Below are positions 7,984 to 17,145 of a stretch of 64,000 nt of DNA, piece by piece. The DNA is from Paenarthrobacter nicotinovorans. Its GTDB lineage: Bacteria; Actinomycetota; Actinomycetes; Actinomycetales; Micrococcaceae. Location of the stretch: the NCBI RefSeq assembly GCF_021919345.1, contig NZ_CP089293.1, positions 3,534,001 to 3,598,000 of the forward strand, written 5' to 3'. The notes below the pieces were generated by a model, which saw only the letters and a program-made list of their open reading frames with translations, searched no databases and was not told the origin of the DNA. The first letter of the stretch is position 1. Each line of letters begins with the position of its first letter. A program made the position numbers and the translations under genes.

Positions 7984-10356
7984 CTAGCGGCGGAGCTTGA
8001 TGAGCTTTGTCTGGCCGCTGAGCCCAGTGGTGTCAAGCGTCAGGGTGCTCCGCCCGTCGGCGTCCGTCCCCAGGGTGCCCGCGCCCTCCAGGACGCTGGA
8101 CCACGTACCCTCCGGCAAGGTCAGCGTGAGGCCGGCGGCCTTCTGCGTCGGCTCGCTGACGGCCAGGCTCAGCTCATTCCCATGCCTGGAGAACACCACG
8201 CACGCAGGACCCGATGCGCCAAGATCCCCCGCCATTCCGGGCTTCCAGAACGTTGCGGCCGTGGTCTTCGCGGTCTTGAACTCCACGGACTGGGCCGTAG
8301 CATCGTTGCGGATCACGCTGTACTTGTTTCCCTGCAACAGCTTCCGGGTCAGGTCCACCGATGCTCCCGGCGCCACCATGTACGCATAACTGCCGGCGAC
8401 AGGCCCGACCCCGTGGTCCACGAAGAGGGTGGCGAAATTGCGCTGCTGCACTGTGGGGCTGCCATTGATGTTGACCCCGGACCAGCTGCCGGACCGGGTT
8501 TCCCGCAGCACGTGGAGCGGGGAATCATCGAGCATCGCGTACCCGCCGAATCCCTCCAGGTGCACCCAGCGCCCATCGCCCAGCACCTCAACGGTGCCTG
8601 CCGTTCCAGCGATGGTGCCCGCCGCCGTCGTGAGTGTATTGCTGCCTTGGTGGAGGTTTCGGTGGTCGACGATGGTTTCCACCCTGGCGCCCGAAGCAGT
8701 GCTGATGTCCGCGCCGAGGCAAACGGTGACGTCGCCGCTGACAAACCAGGACTTCCGCGCGGTCAGGCCCGTGCGGCCCGGTCCCACCAGATGCTGTCCG
8801 ACGGCGGCAACCTCACCCAGCGCTGTGGCCCCGCTCCACTCATTCGCGGGAACGGCAGCGCCCCACTCCCCCTCCACCTTGTCCGGCAAGGGGGTTGTGT
8901 CCACTGTGGTGCCGGGGAGGCGGTTGTAGTTGGCCGTGGCCCAGAACGCGTCGTCGTACTGGCCGAGGTCGGACGTGTAGAAGTAGGTCATGCCGGAGCC
9001 GGTGTGATATCCGCGGTTGTTCTCGCCGTTGCCGCATTCGTACCAGGCAATGCGGTTGCTGGACATGGAGAGCGACAATGCCCAGCCCGGTCCGCGGTGC
9101 ATGGTGCGGTCCATCGCAGGGAAAAGCTTGTGGCCGGTCGCTTCTGCCACGGGGGCAACACCAGTAGCTTGGAGCTCCTTGACCAGTGCCGTCCTGGGCA
9201 CGCTCGCACTGTTGAGGATCGGTCGATAGGTATTGCGCGAAATCCAGCCAGCGCACAAACCCCGCCATCGGGCCGCCGTCGCTGGATCCATGGCCCGTGC
9301 CAGGAGCAGGATGGCCTCGATCGCCGACGCCCCCAGGTCATAGCCGGTGTTGGCCTCACGGCTGATGCTCCTGCCGCGGACGGCATCGGCCATGGCCCCG
9401 TTGATCATGACGGGCGCAAACGAGCCCTCCACGGCGTCGAAGAAGATGCTGCGCGTTGGGTCGGAAACCTCGAACGCCGTACCTCCAAGCAAGGAGAACA
9501 ATTTGGACAGCCCGGTGAGCAGGACAACCCCGTAGGAACCGGTGTACGGAGTAGTGCTGTGTTGGATGAACGAGCCGTCGCGGAAAATGCCGTCTCCGCT
9601 GGTGACGTACTGCCACACCTGGCTGAGTCCGGCCACAGCATGGTTGAGTTTGGCCGGGTCCTCTCCTGCCAGGGAACGGATGATGATGCCCTGGCACAGG
9701 TCCACGCGGTTGGCGCCAACGGAGGTGATCTTGCCGCGCTTGGGCGGGAACTGCAGCCACGGGTCGGGCACAAAATGGTCGATGGCCGCGCAGTAGGCAG
9801 TGCGTTCCGCGGCCGACAATTCGGCATGCAGGAGCACCATGGCGTCGGCGAGTGCCCGGGGCACGCCGATCTCCCAGGACCACCAGTTTCCTACCTCTTC
9901 CTTTCTGTCGTTGTAGCAAAGGGTGTTGGCATCAGCCAGGCCGGCCTTGATGGCGGCAAGGACCGCGGCGTCCCCGAACACGGCCGCTGTGGGGGTGGCC
10001 CAGGCCGTGGCCAGTTGGGACAGGCGGGTGTAGGTGGTGACCATTTCTGCGTCCTTGGCCAAGGACAGGTCCGTGAACACCGAGGTTCGGCCCGACGACG
10101 TGTTGAGCTTGGCCAGAGAGTCTGCGGCTTTGTTGTTCAGTGCGGTGATGGCTTTGGCGAAATCGGGGTCGCCGGCCTGGATGACGTTGCGGCCCGTGAT
10201 TTGGTCCACCCAACGGTTTCGCAGCGCTGCGAACTCCGCGACGCCCGGTTCTGCCTCGGCCCAGGCGTTCTGGGCGAACATCGAACTGACCACTGCCGCC
10301 AGGGATAGTGCGCCGGCACCCTGGAGCAGGGTCCTGCGGGGGAATTGAAGTGACAA
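7984..10356 (-). CDS. Secreted polysaccharide lyase family 8 (hyaluronate/chondroitin/xanthan lyase-like)
   Basis: A 790-residue lyase that should cleave uronic-acid polysaccharides by beta-elimination outside the cell. It has an N-terminal export signal with a twin-arginine-like start ([20 protein letters not shown]). An alpha/alpha-toroid follows, with [13 protein letters not shown] near residue 155 and [17 protein letters not shown]. The catalytic region is [20 protein letters not shown] near residues 440-460 (Asn, His and Tyr), before C-terminal beta-domains. I chose the TTG start preceded by AGGAG at seven bases, 20 codons inside the longest frame. Hyaluronan, chondroitin and xanthan cannot be told apart here; the sulfatase favours a sulfated glycosaminoglycan. 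Confidence 0.92.
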   Translation of the reverse strand: MSLQFPRRTLLQGAGALSLAAVVSSMFAQNAWAEAEPGVAEFAALRNRWVDQITGRNVIQAGDPDFAKAITALNNKAADSLAKLNTSSGRTSVFTDLSLAKDAEMVTTYTRLSQLATAWATPTAAVFGDAAVLAAIKAGLADANTLCYNDRKEEVGNWWSWEIGVPRALADAMVLLHAELSAAERTAYCAAIDHFVPDPWLQFPPKRGKITSVGANRVDLCQGIIIRSLAGEDPAKLNHAVAGLSQVWQYVTSGDGIFRDGSFIQHSTTPYTGSYGVVLLTGLSKLFSLLGGTAFEVSDPTRSIFFDAVEGSFAPVMINGAMADAVRGRSISREANTGYDLGASAIEAILLLARAMDPATAARWRGLCAGWISRNTYRPILNSASVPRTALVKELQATGVAPVAEATGHKLFPAMDRTMHRGPGWALSLSMSSNRIAWYECGNGENNRGYHTGSGMTYFYTSDLGQYDDAFWATANYNRLPGTTVDTTPLPDKVEGEWGAAVPANEWSGATALGEVAAVGQHLVGPGRTGLTARKSWFVSGDVTVCLGADISTASGARVETIVDHRNLHQGSNTLTTAAGTIAGTAGTVEVLGDGRWVHLEGFGGYAMLDDSPLHVLRETRSGSWSGVNINGSPTVQQRNFATLFVDHGVGPVAGSYAYMVAPGASVDLTRKLLQGNKYSVIRNDATAQSVEFKTAKTTAATFWKPGMAGDLGASGPACVVFSRHGNELSLAVSEPTQKAAGLTLTLPEGTWSSVLEGAGTLGTDADGRSTLTLDTTGLSGQTKLIKLRR

Positions 10357-10613
10357 GGAGTTGCTCCTAACACTCGTGGCGGGACGGGGTCCGACGTCCT
10401 TCGCCGGGTCCGCCACTGGCTTGGGTTGAAGTCAACGCGATGCCGAAGAGAGGAATAAAGCAGTACCTGGTCACGTCCACGTCGCCGGAAACGTGCGGGA
10501 CCGCCGTCGCGACCTCCCGGGCCCCGGCTGCGGCGAACAGTTGGGCTTTCTGCACTGCTTTGCCTAGGGAGCGTCGCTTGGGAGACTGTACGGGCGGCTG
10601 ATTCCCGGTACGA

Positions 10614-10982
10614 CTAACGTGGCACCAGGTGTTGGGAGATTTCGGCGGCAGAATCCCGCAGTTCGATGGTGCCGCTGGCGACACCGACGACAAGCTTGAA
10701 GCCCTTATCTGTGGTGAAGTCATGCTGATATCCGTTGACCCAAAGCAGCAGCACCATGAGTGTCCATGCGGTTCGCTTGTTGCCATCAATGAGTGGGTGG
10801 AACCGGGCGACGGACTCCAACAGCGCAGCCGCCTTCAGTGCAAGGTCGGGATAGGCATCTGTGCCCAAGACGGTTGTAGCCGGCCTGGCCAAAGCCGAGG
10901 CGAGCAGGCCGACATCGCGGATATGGAAGCCGTACCGATCAACGACTTGAAGGGCATCCTCGATGTCCAGGTATGCTGTCAC
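10614..10982 (-). CDS. Doc-type (Fic fold) toxin
   Basis: A 122-residue death-on-curing family protein. The Fic-fold active motif is seen as FHPLIDGNKRTAWTL (residues about 57-71). The lysine in GNKRTA marks the Doc subgroup rather than AMP-transferring Fic. Characterised Doc proteins phosphorylate elongation factor Tu; that activity is assumed here. The gene overlaps the antitoxin gene by 4 bp (ATGA), giving the usual antitoxin-first operon. Length is close to the roughly 126 residues of phage P1 Doc. Confidence 0.88.
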   Translation of the reverse strand: MTAYLDIEDALQVVDRYGFHIRDVGLLASALARPATTVLGTDAYPDLALKAAALLESVARFHPLIDGNKRTAWTLMVLLLWVNGYQHDFTTDKGFKLVVGVASGTIELRDSAAEISQHLVPR

Positions 10983-11185
10983 GCGTCTTCAAGGCGCGTC
11001 AGGAGCTCAGCATCATGACTCATGACGAAATCAAGGCCCTCGCTGATTTCGCGTCGGCGCGCATGGCGCTGCAGAACCAGCTCTGCCCCCTGTAGCAGGA
11101 GCGCGGACTTGGATGTGTGTTCCTCGGCGGCCAACTTCTCCAGCCGTCGATCCAGGTCTTCAGGTACGCGCAGGTTCATGGCCAT
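10979..11185 (-). CDS. Ribbon-helix-helix antitoxin of the Doc toxin
   Basis: A 68-residue protein. Its N-terminal MNLRVPEDLDRRLEKLAAEE followed by TSKSALLLQGAELVL is a CopG/RHH DNA-binding fold. The C-terminal part (ISEGLDFVMSHDAELLTRL) probably binds the toxin. Doc is more often paired with Phd, so an RHH partner is a variant pairing. There is no clear ribosome site; a TACCAT -10-like element sits just before the ATG, so the transcript may be leaderless (inference). Confidence 0.82.
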   Translation of the reverse strand: MAMNLRVPEDLDRRLEKLAAEEHTSKSALLLQGAELVLQRHARRREISEGLDFVMSHDAELLTRLEDA

Positions 11186-11190
11186 GCATC

Positions 11191-11212
11191 AATGGTACCA
11201 GAATGGTACTGA
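11191..11212. promoter_or_regulatory. Tandem operator for toxin-antitoxin autoregulation
   Basis: AATGGTACCAG is followed immediately by AATGGTACTGA, two direct repeats with an 11-bp period that share AATGGTAC. They lie directly upstream of the antitoxin start and overlap its probable -10 element. RHH antitoxins characteristically bind such closely spaced repeats, so autorepression is likely. Confidence 0.55.
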
Positions 11213-11297
11213 TGAAGAGAGCTTCGTCCCGACTGTCGCGGACTGCCCCGGGTTCGCGGCGATCTCGCTGCAGCACCCCTTCGGTAGAGTGCTCACC

Positions 11298-11879
11298 ATG
11301 GATGACAAAGCAACGTTGCTCAACTATCTCCGTACCCGCCGGCAGGACCTGCTGGACAAACTGGACGGCCTCGGCGAATACGATGTCCGCAGGCCCATGA
11401 CCCCCACCGGAACCAACCTGCTGGGCCTTGTGAAACACGTTGCCGGTGTGGAGCTGGGATACTTCGGCGAAACGTTCGGGCGACCGAACGGACGGGAACT
11501 CCCCTGGTACGAGGCCACCGCCGAACCCGACGCCGACATGTGGGTGCCTGCCACCCAGAGCCGCGAAGAGATCATCGAGTTGCACCACTTCTCCGCCAAG
11601 CACAGCGACGAAACCATCGAGTCCCTCCCCTTGGACGCGCCGGGCGTAGTGCCGTGGTGGTCCGAAGAGAAAAAGAACGTCACCCTGCACCAGATCCTGG
11701 TCCACATGTGCGTCGAAACGGCCCGCCACGCAGGCCATGCGGACATCATCCGGGAACTTATCGACGGCCAAGCCGGCCAGCGCGCGAATGATCCCAACAT
11801 CCCTCAACGGACCGCAGAAGAACTGGCCGCACACCGCCGGCGCATAGAACAGGCAGCGTTGGAAGCCGACGGGCGCTGA
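11298..11879 (+). CDS. DinB family protein (DUF664)
   Basis: A 193-residue four-helix-bundle protein of the DinB/DUF664 group. Potential metal-binding histidines are visible in NLLGLVKHVAGVELGYFGE and in VHMCVETARHAGHADIIREL, the spacing typical of this family. Members include bacillithiol/mycothiol-type thiol transferases, but most are uncharacterised. I use the ATG at MDDKATLLNYL; the frame is open further upstream but runs back over the antitoxin gene on the other strand. It stands alone, without an obvious operon partner. Confidence 0.87.
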   Translation: MDDKATLLNYLRTRRQDLLDKLDGLGEYDVRRPMTPTGTNLLGLVKHVAGVELGYFGETFGRPNGRELPWYEATAEPDADMWVPATQSREEIIELHHFSAKHSDETIESLPLDAPGVVPWWSEEKKNVTLHQILVHMCVETARHAGHADIIRELIDGQAGQRANDPNIPQRTAEELAAHRRRIEQAALEADGR

Positions 11880-11963
11880 CTTTCACAGGCACGGGGAGAC
11901 CTTCACAGCCGCCGCATATGCGAGGCAAACCTCAGGCGTAGCCTGCCTCCGTAGAAATGAGGC

Positions 11964-12950
11964 ATGACTCCTCCACAGACCGAAAACCGCAAAGGCCGCC
12001 GGACACGGCGAGCGATCGTCTCCGCCGTCCTGGCGGTCACTCTCTCTGCCGGGGGTGCAACAGCCTGGGCCCTGGACCGCTTCGTCATTCCGCACGCCGA
12101 AATCACCAACGTCTCGGAATACGAAGCCAGCCAGGCCGGCACCACCGAAACCACGACGACGGACAGCAGCGCCGCTGATTCCTCCGCGAGCGCCGTGGTC
12201 ACTGATACTGGCTACACCTCGGGTGACACCGGTATCAGCATCAGCAAGGTAACTACCGGCAGCGGCGACAGCACCGTCACGTACTACGTTGCCGACGTCG
12301 ATCTTGATGCGGCCACCACGCTGAAGTCGGCATTCGCGGAGGACACGTACGGCGGCAACATCACTGAAAACACCTCCGCGATCGCCCAGGACCACAACGC
12401 GATCTTCGCCATCAACGGCGACTACTACGGTTTCCGGGACACCGGCACCGTGATCCGCAACGGTGTGGTGTATCGGGATGAGGGCGCACGGCAGGGCCTG
12501 GCCTTCTACAAGGACGGCACCGTCAAGGTGTACGACGAGACCACCACCACCGCTGACCAACTCATCGCGGATGGCGTTTGGAACACCCTCTCGTTTGGCC
12601 CGTCGCTGCTGGACAACGGCGAGATTGCCTCGGGCATCGAGGACGTGGAAGTTGATACCAATTTCGGCAACCACTCCATCCAGGGCGAACAGCCGCGCAC
12701 GGCGGTGGGCGTCATCGACCAGAACCATCTGGTGTTCGTGGTGGTGGATGGGCGCAGCCCCGGCTACTCCGCCGGCGTCACCATGACGGGCCTGGCGCAG
12801 ATCATGAAGGACCTCGGCTCCACCACCGCGTACAACATCGACGGCGGCGGCTCCTCCACCATGTACTTCAACGGATCCCTGGTGAACAACCCGCTCGGCG
12901 AGAACAAAGAGCGCGGCACCTCGGACATCCTCTACATCGCCCGGTCATGA
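11964..12950 (+). CDS. NAGPA-domain phosphodiester glycosidase family protein
   Basis: A 328-residue membrane-anchored or secreted protein. A basic N-terminus precedes one hydrophobic segment (AIVSAVLAVTLSAGGATAWA, residues 17-36) and a Ser/Thr-rich linker. The NAGPA (DUF2233) domain spans roughly residues 90-328, with FAINGDYYGF, RTAVGVI and the hallmark YNIDGGGSSTMYF. The human homologue removes GlcNAc from a phosphodiester-linked mannose; bacterial members act on envelope glycans, but substrates are mostly unknown. It is the first gene of a five-gene operon, and its stop overlaps the glycosyltransferase start by 4 bp. Confidence 0.9.
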   Translation: MTPPQTENRKGRRTRRAIVSAVLAVTLSAGGATAWALDRFVIPHAEITNVSEYEASQAGTTETTTTDSSAADSSASAVVTDTGYTSGDTGISISKVTTGSGDSTVTYYVADVDLDAATTLKSAFAEDTYGGNITENTSAIAQDHNAIFAINGDYYGFRDTGTVIRNGVVYRDEGARQGLAFYKDGTVKVYDETTTTADQLIADGVWNTLSFGPSLLDNGEIASGIEDVEVDTNFGNHSIQGEQPRTAVGVIDQNHLVFVVVDGRSPGYSAGVTMTGLAQIMKDLGSTTAYNIDGGGSSTMYFNGSLVNNPLGENKERGTSDILYIARS

Positions 12951-14080
12951 TCATCCTGATACCAGCCTACGAGCCGGACCACCAGCTCATCACCCTTGTC
13001 CGAAACCTCCAGGAAGCCGAACCGTGGATCAGCATCGTGGTGGTGGACGACGGTTCCGGCCCCGAGTACAAGGACACGTTCGACGCCGCCGCCCAGCTTG
13101 GGTGCCATGTGCTTGGCTACGCCGTGAACGGCGGGAAAGGTCACGCCCTCAAGAGCGGCTTCGCCTTCATCGCTGAGCGTTTTCCGGGACATGACGTGGT
13201 GTGCGCCGACAGCGATGGGCAGCATGGCGTGGCGGATATCCTGGCCGTCGCCGACCGGGTCCGGCACGTCACCGCGGCCATGGTCCTGGGCTCCCGGAAC
13301 TTCACCGGGAATGTCCCGGCCCGGAGCCGGTTCGGCAACACCGTGACCCGCGGCCTGTTCAGGCTAGCGACGGGCCAGCGGATCACGGACACCCAGACGG
13401 GCCTGCGGGGCTACAAAGCGGACATGCTCCCTTGGTTGCTGACGGTCCGCGGACACCGGTACGAGTACGAACTGAACCTGCTGCTCGAAGCGAAGCATGC
13501 GGGCTACGGCATCAGCAGCGTCGGGATCGCCACCGTGTATCTGAACGACAACGCAGGCTCGCACTTCCGGCCTGTCGCGGACTCGATCAGGATCTATGCC
13601 CCCCTGCTGAAGTTCCTGGGCTCGTCCCTGTCCGCTTTCGTGGTGGACATGGTGATGTTCCTGGTGCTCATCGGTGTCACGGACTCCCTGCTCATTGCCG
13701 TGCTGGGTGCCCGGCTGGTCAGCGCCACAGTGAACTTCCTGGTCAACCGGCGCCTGGTGTTCGAGCACGGCAAAGACCGGCCACTGCGGGTGGCCGCGGC
13801 CGGCTATGTGGCCCTGGTGCTGGTGTTGCTGGCGGCCAACTACGCCTCGATCCTGGCGCTGACGTCCGTTTCCGTCCCGGACCTGCCCGCAAAGATCCTC
13901 ACGGAGGCCGCGCTACTGGGCATCAGTTTCGTAGTGCAGCACCGTTTCCTGTTCTCCCGCAAAGGCCGTGCCGCGCAGAAGGAAACGCATACCCCACCCT
14001 TGGTCCCGGCACAGTTCCAGCACAGCGTGGCCCTGAAAAGTGGACATCAATTCCCCCAGAGATTCCGGAGTAACCGATGA
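12947..14080 (+). CDS. GT2 glycosyltransferase fused to GtrA-like membrane domain
   Basis: A 377-residue fusion. Residues 1-220 are a family 2 glycosyltransferase of the polyprenyl-phosphate type (IILIPAYEPD, VVVDDGSG, ADSDGQHG, DTQTGLRGYK). Residues about 225-345 are a GtrA-like four-helix membrane domain (LSAFVVDMVMFLVLIG, then VNFLVNRRLVFEH). This pairing usually makes a polyprenyl-phosphate sugar and flips it outward for surface glycan modification. It overlaps its neighbours on both sides by ATGA, so it is translationally coupled to the NAGPA and DUF4956 genes. Confidence 0.9.
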   Translation: MIILIPAYEPDHQLITLVRNLQEAEPWISIVVVDDGSGPEYKDTFDAAAQLGCHVLGYAVNGGKGHALKSGFAFIAERFPGHDVVCADSDGQHGVADILAVADRVRHVTAAMVLGSRNFTGNVPARSRFGNTVTRGLFRLATGQRITDTQTGLRGYKADMLPWLLTVRGHRYEYELNLLLEAKHAGYGISSVGIATVYLNDNAGSHFRPVADSIRIYAPLLKFLGSSLSAFVVDMVMFLVLIGVTDSLLIAVLGARLVSATVNFLVNRRLVFEHGKDRPLRVAAAGYVALVLVLLAANYASILALTSVSVPDLPAKILTEAALLGISFVVQHRFLFSRKGRAAQKETHTPPLVPAQFQHSVALKSGHQFPQRFRSNR

Positions 14081-14730
14081 ACACCCTCATCCTCATAGCG
14101 GCAGACCTCGCTGCCATTTCCATCCTCACGTTGGCCCTGTACCTCCGCCGCCACAGGCGCCGTGACCTGGTGGTGTCCTACCTCGGCATGAACGTGGGAG
14201 TCCTCGCAGTCGCCACCGCACTGTCCGGTTCTGCTGCCGGCGTCGGTTTGGGCCTGGGGCTGTTCGGTGTGCTCTCGATCATCCGGCTCCGCTCCACCGA
14301 ACTTGCCCAGCACGAGGTTGCCTACTACTTCTCGGCACTGGCGCTGGGCCTGATCTCGGGCATCGGCGTCGAGCCTCTGTGGTTGACGTTGTCCCTCATG
14401 TCGTTGGTCCTGCTGGTGATGTTCATTGGTGACAACCCGAAGGTCCTGCCCTCCTACCGCCACCAGACGGTGGTGCTGGACCGGGCCCTCAACGACGAAG
14501 CCGAACTCTACGTCCGGCTGGAAGAAGTCCTCAACGGTACCGTCCACTCGGCCACCATCCAGGAGCTGGACCTGGTGAATGACAAGACGATCGTGGATGT
14601 CCGCTACGCGGTCCGCCCCGCCCGGCTCACCGTCAACCATCCAGCGGGCGCGCTGACAGAGGCGCCGCAGGAACTGCCTGCCCAGCCGTCGCCCCAGCCG
14701 TCCATGCCCACCTCTGCGGGTGTCGCATGA
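14077..14730 (+). CDS. DUF4956 domain-containing membrane protein
   Basis: A 217-residue protein with several N-terminal membrane segments, starting ILIAADLAAISILTLALYL. The family core is LFGVLSIIRLRSTELAQHEV. The soluble C-terminal half ends in a proline-rich tail. The family has no established biochemical function. It is known to occur beside VTC-type polyphosphate polymerase-like genes and CotH kinases. Here the VTC gene follows with a 4-bp ATGA overlap and no CotH gene is present. A role in membrane assembly or regulation of the VTC protein is an inference. Confidence 0.9.
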   Translation: MNTLILIAADLAAISILTLALYLRRHRRRDLVVSYLGMNVGVLAVATALSGSAAGVGLGLGLFGVLSIIRLRSTELAQHEVAYYFSALALGLISGIGVEPLWLTLSLMSLVLLVMFIGDNPKVLPSYRHQTVVLDRALNDEAELYVRLEEVLNGTVHSATIQELDLVNDKTIVDVRYAVRPARLTVNHPAGALTEAPQELPAQPSPQPSMPTSAGVA

Positions 14731-15530
14731 GCCGGCCCGAAGCCCCAGGGGTCATGCCCCACCTGGGCCGGCTTCCCGCCGTCGGGCTTGAAGAACTCAC
14801 TGCTGAAGCCGCGCTGCTGACCCGTGTTGACCGCAAGTACCTGGTTCCCTCGGCAGCAGCCCGACGCGTCCTCTCCACTTTCACCACCCACGCCCGTGTC
14901 CTGGAAATGGACGGGGCCCGGACCTTCGCCTACGACTCCGTGTACTTCGACACCCAGGCACTGGACAGCTACATGCTGGCAGCCCACGGACGGCGCCGGC
15001 GCTTCAAGATCCGCACCCGGACCTACGTGGACAGCGCCGTCAGCTTCCTTGAAGTCAAGACCGAAGGAGCACGTGAAGCCACCGTCAAGGAACGCATCCC
15101 GTACGAACTGTGCGACCGCGACCGGTTGACTGACGAAGGCCTTCTCTATGTCAACGAGACCCTTTCCGCGGCCATCGGGGACGTCACGTTCGGCCCCTTG
15201 TCCCCTGTCCTGTCCACGCAGTACAACCGCACCACGCTGTTCCTGCCTGAGTCGGGAAGCCGCGCCACCATCGATTCCGACGTCACCTGGCAGCGGCCGG
15301 ACGGGCAGCCCTGGGTCCTGGACGACGCGGTGGTGGTGGAGACCAAGTCCGGCTCCGCCCCGGGCCCCTTGGACCGGCACCTCTGGGCCAACGGCGTCCG
15401 GCCGTGCCGCATCTCCAAGTTCGCCACCGGCATGGCCGCACTCCACCCGGAACTGCCCGCAAACCGGTGGAATCAAACCCTTCGGCGCAGGATGCCCCTG
15501 CGCCCCCTCAACCAACTCCCCCAAAGCTAA
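14727..15530 (+). CDS. VTC-domain polyphosphate polymerase-like protein
   Basis: A 267-residue protein with one VTC domain of the triphosphate tunnel metalloenzyme fold. Visible elements are LLTRVDRKYLVP, FAYDSVYFDTQALDSYM, the basic strand RRRRFKIRTRTYVDS and SFLEVKTEG. Lys, Arg and Glu residues line the tunnel in the yeast Vtc4 polymerase, which makes polyphosphate from ATP. Bacterial stand-alone VTC proteins lack the SPX domain, as here, and are largely uncharacterised. It is the fourth gene of the operon, coupled to DUF4956. Confidence 0.9.
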   Translation: MSRPEAPGVMPHLGRLPAVGLEELTAEAALLTRVDRKYLVPSAAARRVLSTFTTHARVLEMDGARTFAYDSVYFDTQALDSYMLAAHGRRRRFKIRTRTYVDSAVSFLEVKTEGAREATVKERIPYELCDRDRLTDEGLLYVNETLSAAIGDVTFGPLSPVLSTQYNRTTLFLPESGSRATIDSDVTWQRPDGQPWVLDDAVVVETKSGSAPGPLDRHLWANGVRPCRISKFATGMAALHPELPANRWNQTLRRRMPLRPLNQLPQS

Positions 15531-15540
15531 GGAATCAACC

Positions 15541-17127
15541 ATGCGCTCCTTCCGCACCTCCCTGTCCATTGCCGCCGTCGCGCTGGCGATCTCCCTGGCC
15601 GGCTGCTCCGCCCCAACCACCGGTTCCACCTCCTCAGGCACCTCCGGCACGGCCACAACAACCACCACCCAGCAGGCAGTCACCGCCGCCACCATCGAAG
15701 AAGACACCCACTACGACGGCGACGACCTCAGCTGGGACGCCTCAACGGAAGTGGTCATCAGCCTGGCCGACGGCGGCAGCAAAGTGACGTCGTCGTCCTC
15801 CACCGGCGTGGCGGTGGACGGCAATACCGTCACCATCAGTGCCGCCGGAACCTACCGCCTCAGCGGCTCGCTGACTGACGGAAAGATCATGGTGGCCGCG
15901 GGCGATTCAGACACAGTGAGGATCATCCTGGACGGGGTGCAGCTTGGTAACTCCAGCGGTTCCCCGTTCGTGGTGCAAAGCGCCGATGAAGCGATCCTGT
16001 ACCTGGAGGACGGCAGCACCAACACCGTAACGGATGCCGCAAGCTACGCGGACCAAGGCGACGACGCACCCAACGCGGCCCTCTTCTCCATGGCGGACCT
16101 GACCATTGCCGGGCCCGGTTCGCTGAAGGTCACCGGAAAGTACAACGACGGCATCGTCTCCAAGGACGGCCTGGTCCTGGCATCGGGCAAAGTCACCGTC
16201 GAGGCAGCAGACGACGGCATCCGGGGGAAGGATTACACCGTGCTCCTGGACGGCGCCTACCAGGTGACCGCGGGCGGCGACGGGGTGAAGGCCGACAACG
16301 AGACGGACGAGGGGCGGGGCTGGCTGCTGGTCAGCGGTGGTTCCCTCTCCGTGACCGCAGGAGACGACGGCGTGAAGGCTTTCAACACCCTGACTGTTTC
16401 CGGCGGCACAGTGAACGTAACCAAGTCCGAAGAAGGGCTGGAGGCGCAGCACATCGCCATCTCCGGCGGGGACGTGACAGTCACTTCCAATGATGACGGC
16501 GTGAACGCCTCGGGCGGAGCCTCCTCCAGCACTGCCGACGGCGGCGGCATGGGTGGCGGGATGGGTGGCGGCATGGGTGGCGGCGAGACCGTCGGCGATT
16601 ACAGCGTTGACGTCTCCGGCGGGACACTGACCATCAATGCGCAGGGTGACGGTTTGGACTCGAACGGAAACGCCAGCATTTCCGGCGGGACCGTCGTGGT
16701 CAACGGGCCCACCAACGACGGCAACGGAGCACTTGATGTCAACGGCGAGCTGGCCGTTTCCGGAGGCACCGTGGCTGCTGCGGGAAGCGCCGGGATGGCC
16801 GTAACCCCCGGGACCTCCTCCACACAGTCCGGCGTGCAGATCACGTTCAGCTCCTCCGTACCTGCGGGCACCCCGGTTCACATCGTCGACTCGTCGGGAG
16901 CCGTGGTGGCGACGTTCGTGACCACCAAGACCATCGCATCCCTGGTGTTCTCCTCTTCCGCGATCGCCGACGGTGCCACGTACACGGTGTACACGGGCGG
17001 CACCGCCGATGCCACAGCCGGCCTCACGACGGGATCCATCGGCGGCGCCAAGCAACAGGGCACCGTGACCTCGGGCCAGTACACCCAGGCGCAAGGTCCC
17101 GGCGGCGGTGGTGGCGTACGCCGCTGA
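15541..17127 (+). CDS. Beta-helical carbohydrate-binding lipoprotein (DUF4353-type)
   Basis: A 528-residue surface lipoprotein. The signal peptide ends in the lipobox LAGCS (Cys near residue 22) and is followed by a Ser/Thr-rich linker. Many imperfect DDG repeats (DDGIRGKD, DDGVKAFN, EEGLEAQH, DDGVNASG) indicate a right-handed beta-helix of the DUF4353 carbohydrate-binding-like family. A low-complexity insert, GGGMGGGMGGGMGGG, lies around residue 340. The ATG is 10 bp after the VTC stop and is preceded by AAGGA. Such proteins often accompany VTC, DUF4956 and CotH genes. Adhesion or polymer binding is inferred. Confidence 0.88.
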   Translation: MRSFRTSLSIAAVALAISLAGCSAPTTGSTSSGTSGTATTTTTQQAVTAATIEEDTHYDGDDLSWDASTEVVISLADGGSKVTSSSSTGVAVDGNTVTISAAGTYRLSGSLTDGKIMVAAGDSDTVRIILDGVQLGNSSGSPFVVQSADEAILYLEDGSTNTVTDAASYADQGDDAPNAALFSMADLTIAGPGSLKVTGKYNDGIVSKDGLVLASGKVTVEAADDGIRGKDYTVLLDGAYQVTAGGDGVKADNETDEGRGWLLVSGGSLSVTAGDDGVKAFNTLTVSGGTVNVTKSEEGLEAQHIAISGGDVTVTSNDDGVNASGGASSSTADGGGMGGGMGGGMGGGETVGDYSVDVSGGTLTINAQGDGLDSNGNASISGGTVVVNGPTNDGNGALDVNGELAVSGGTVAAAGSAGMAVTPGTSSTQSGVQITFSSSVPAGTPVHIVDSSGAVVATFVTTKTIASLVFSSSAIADGATYTVYTGGTADATAGLTTGSIGGAKQQGTVTSGQYTQAQGPGGGGGVRR

Positions 17128-17145
17128 GCTTCGTGGCAGGTGCAA

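Noticed and set aside
8182..10308. 708-codon plus-strand frame antisense to the lyase
   Set aside because: Composition is typical of an antisense shadow, and the lyase on the other strand has complete catalytic motifs.
10367..10789. Open frame on the minus strand with a protein-like middle (AVQKAQLFAAAGAREVATAV)
   Set aside because: It overlaps the Doc toxin gene, and most of it lies in the lyase promoter region. I recognise no family in it. Treated as chance.
12506..12715. Possible antisense gene inside the NAGPA gene
   Set aside because: No ribosome site or recognisable domain; the sense gene is clearly real.
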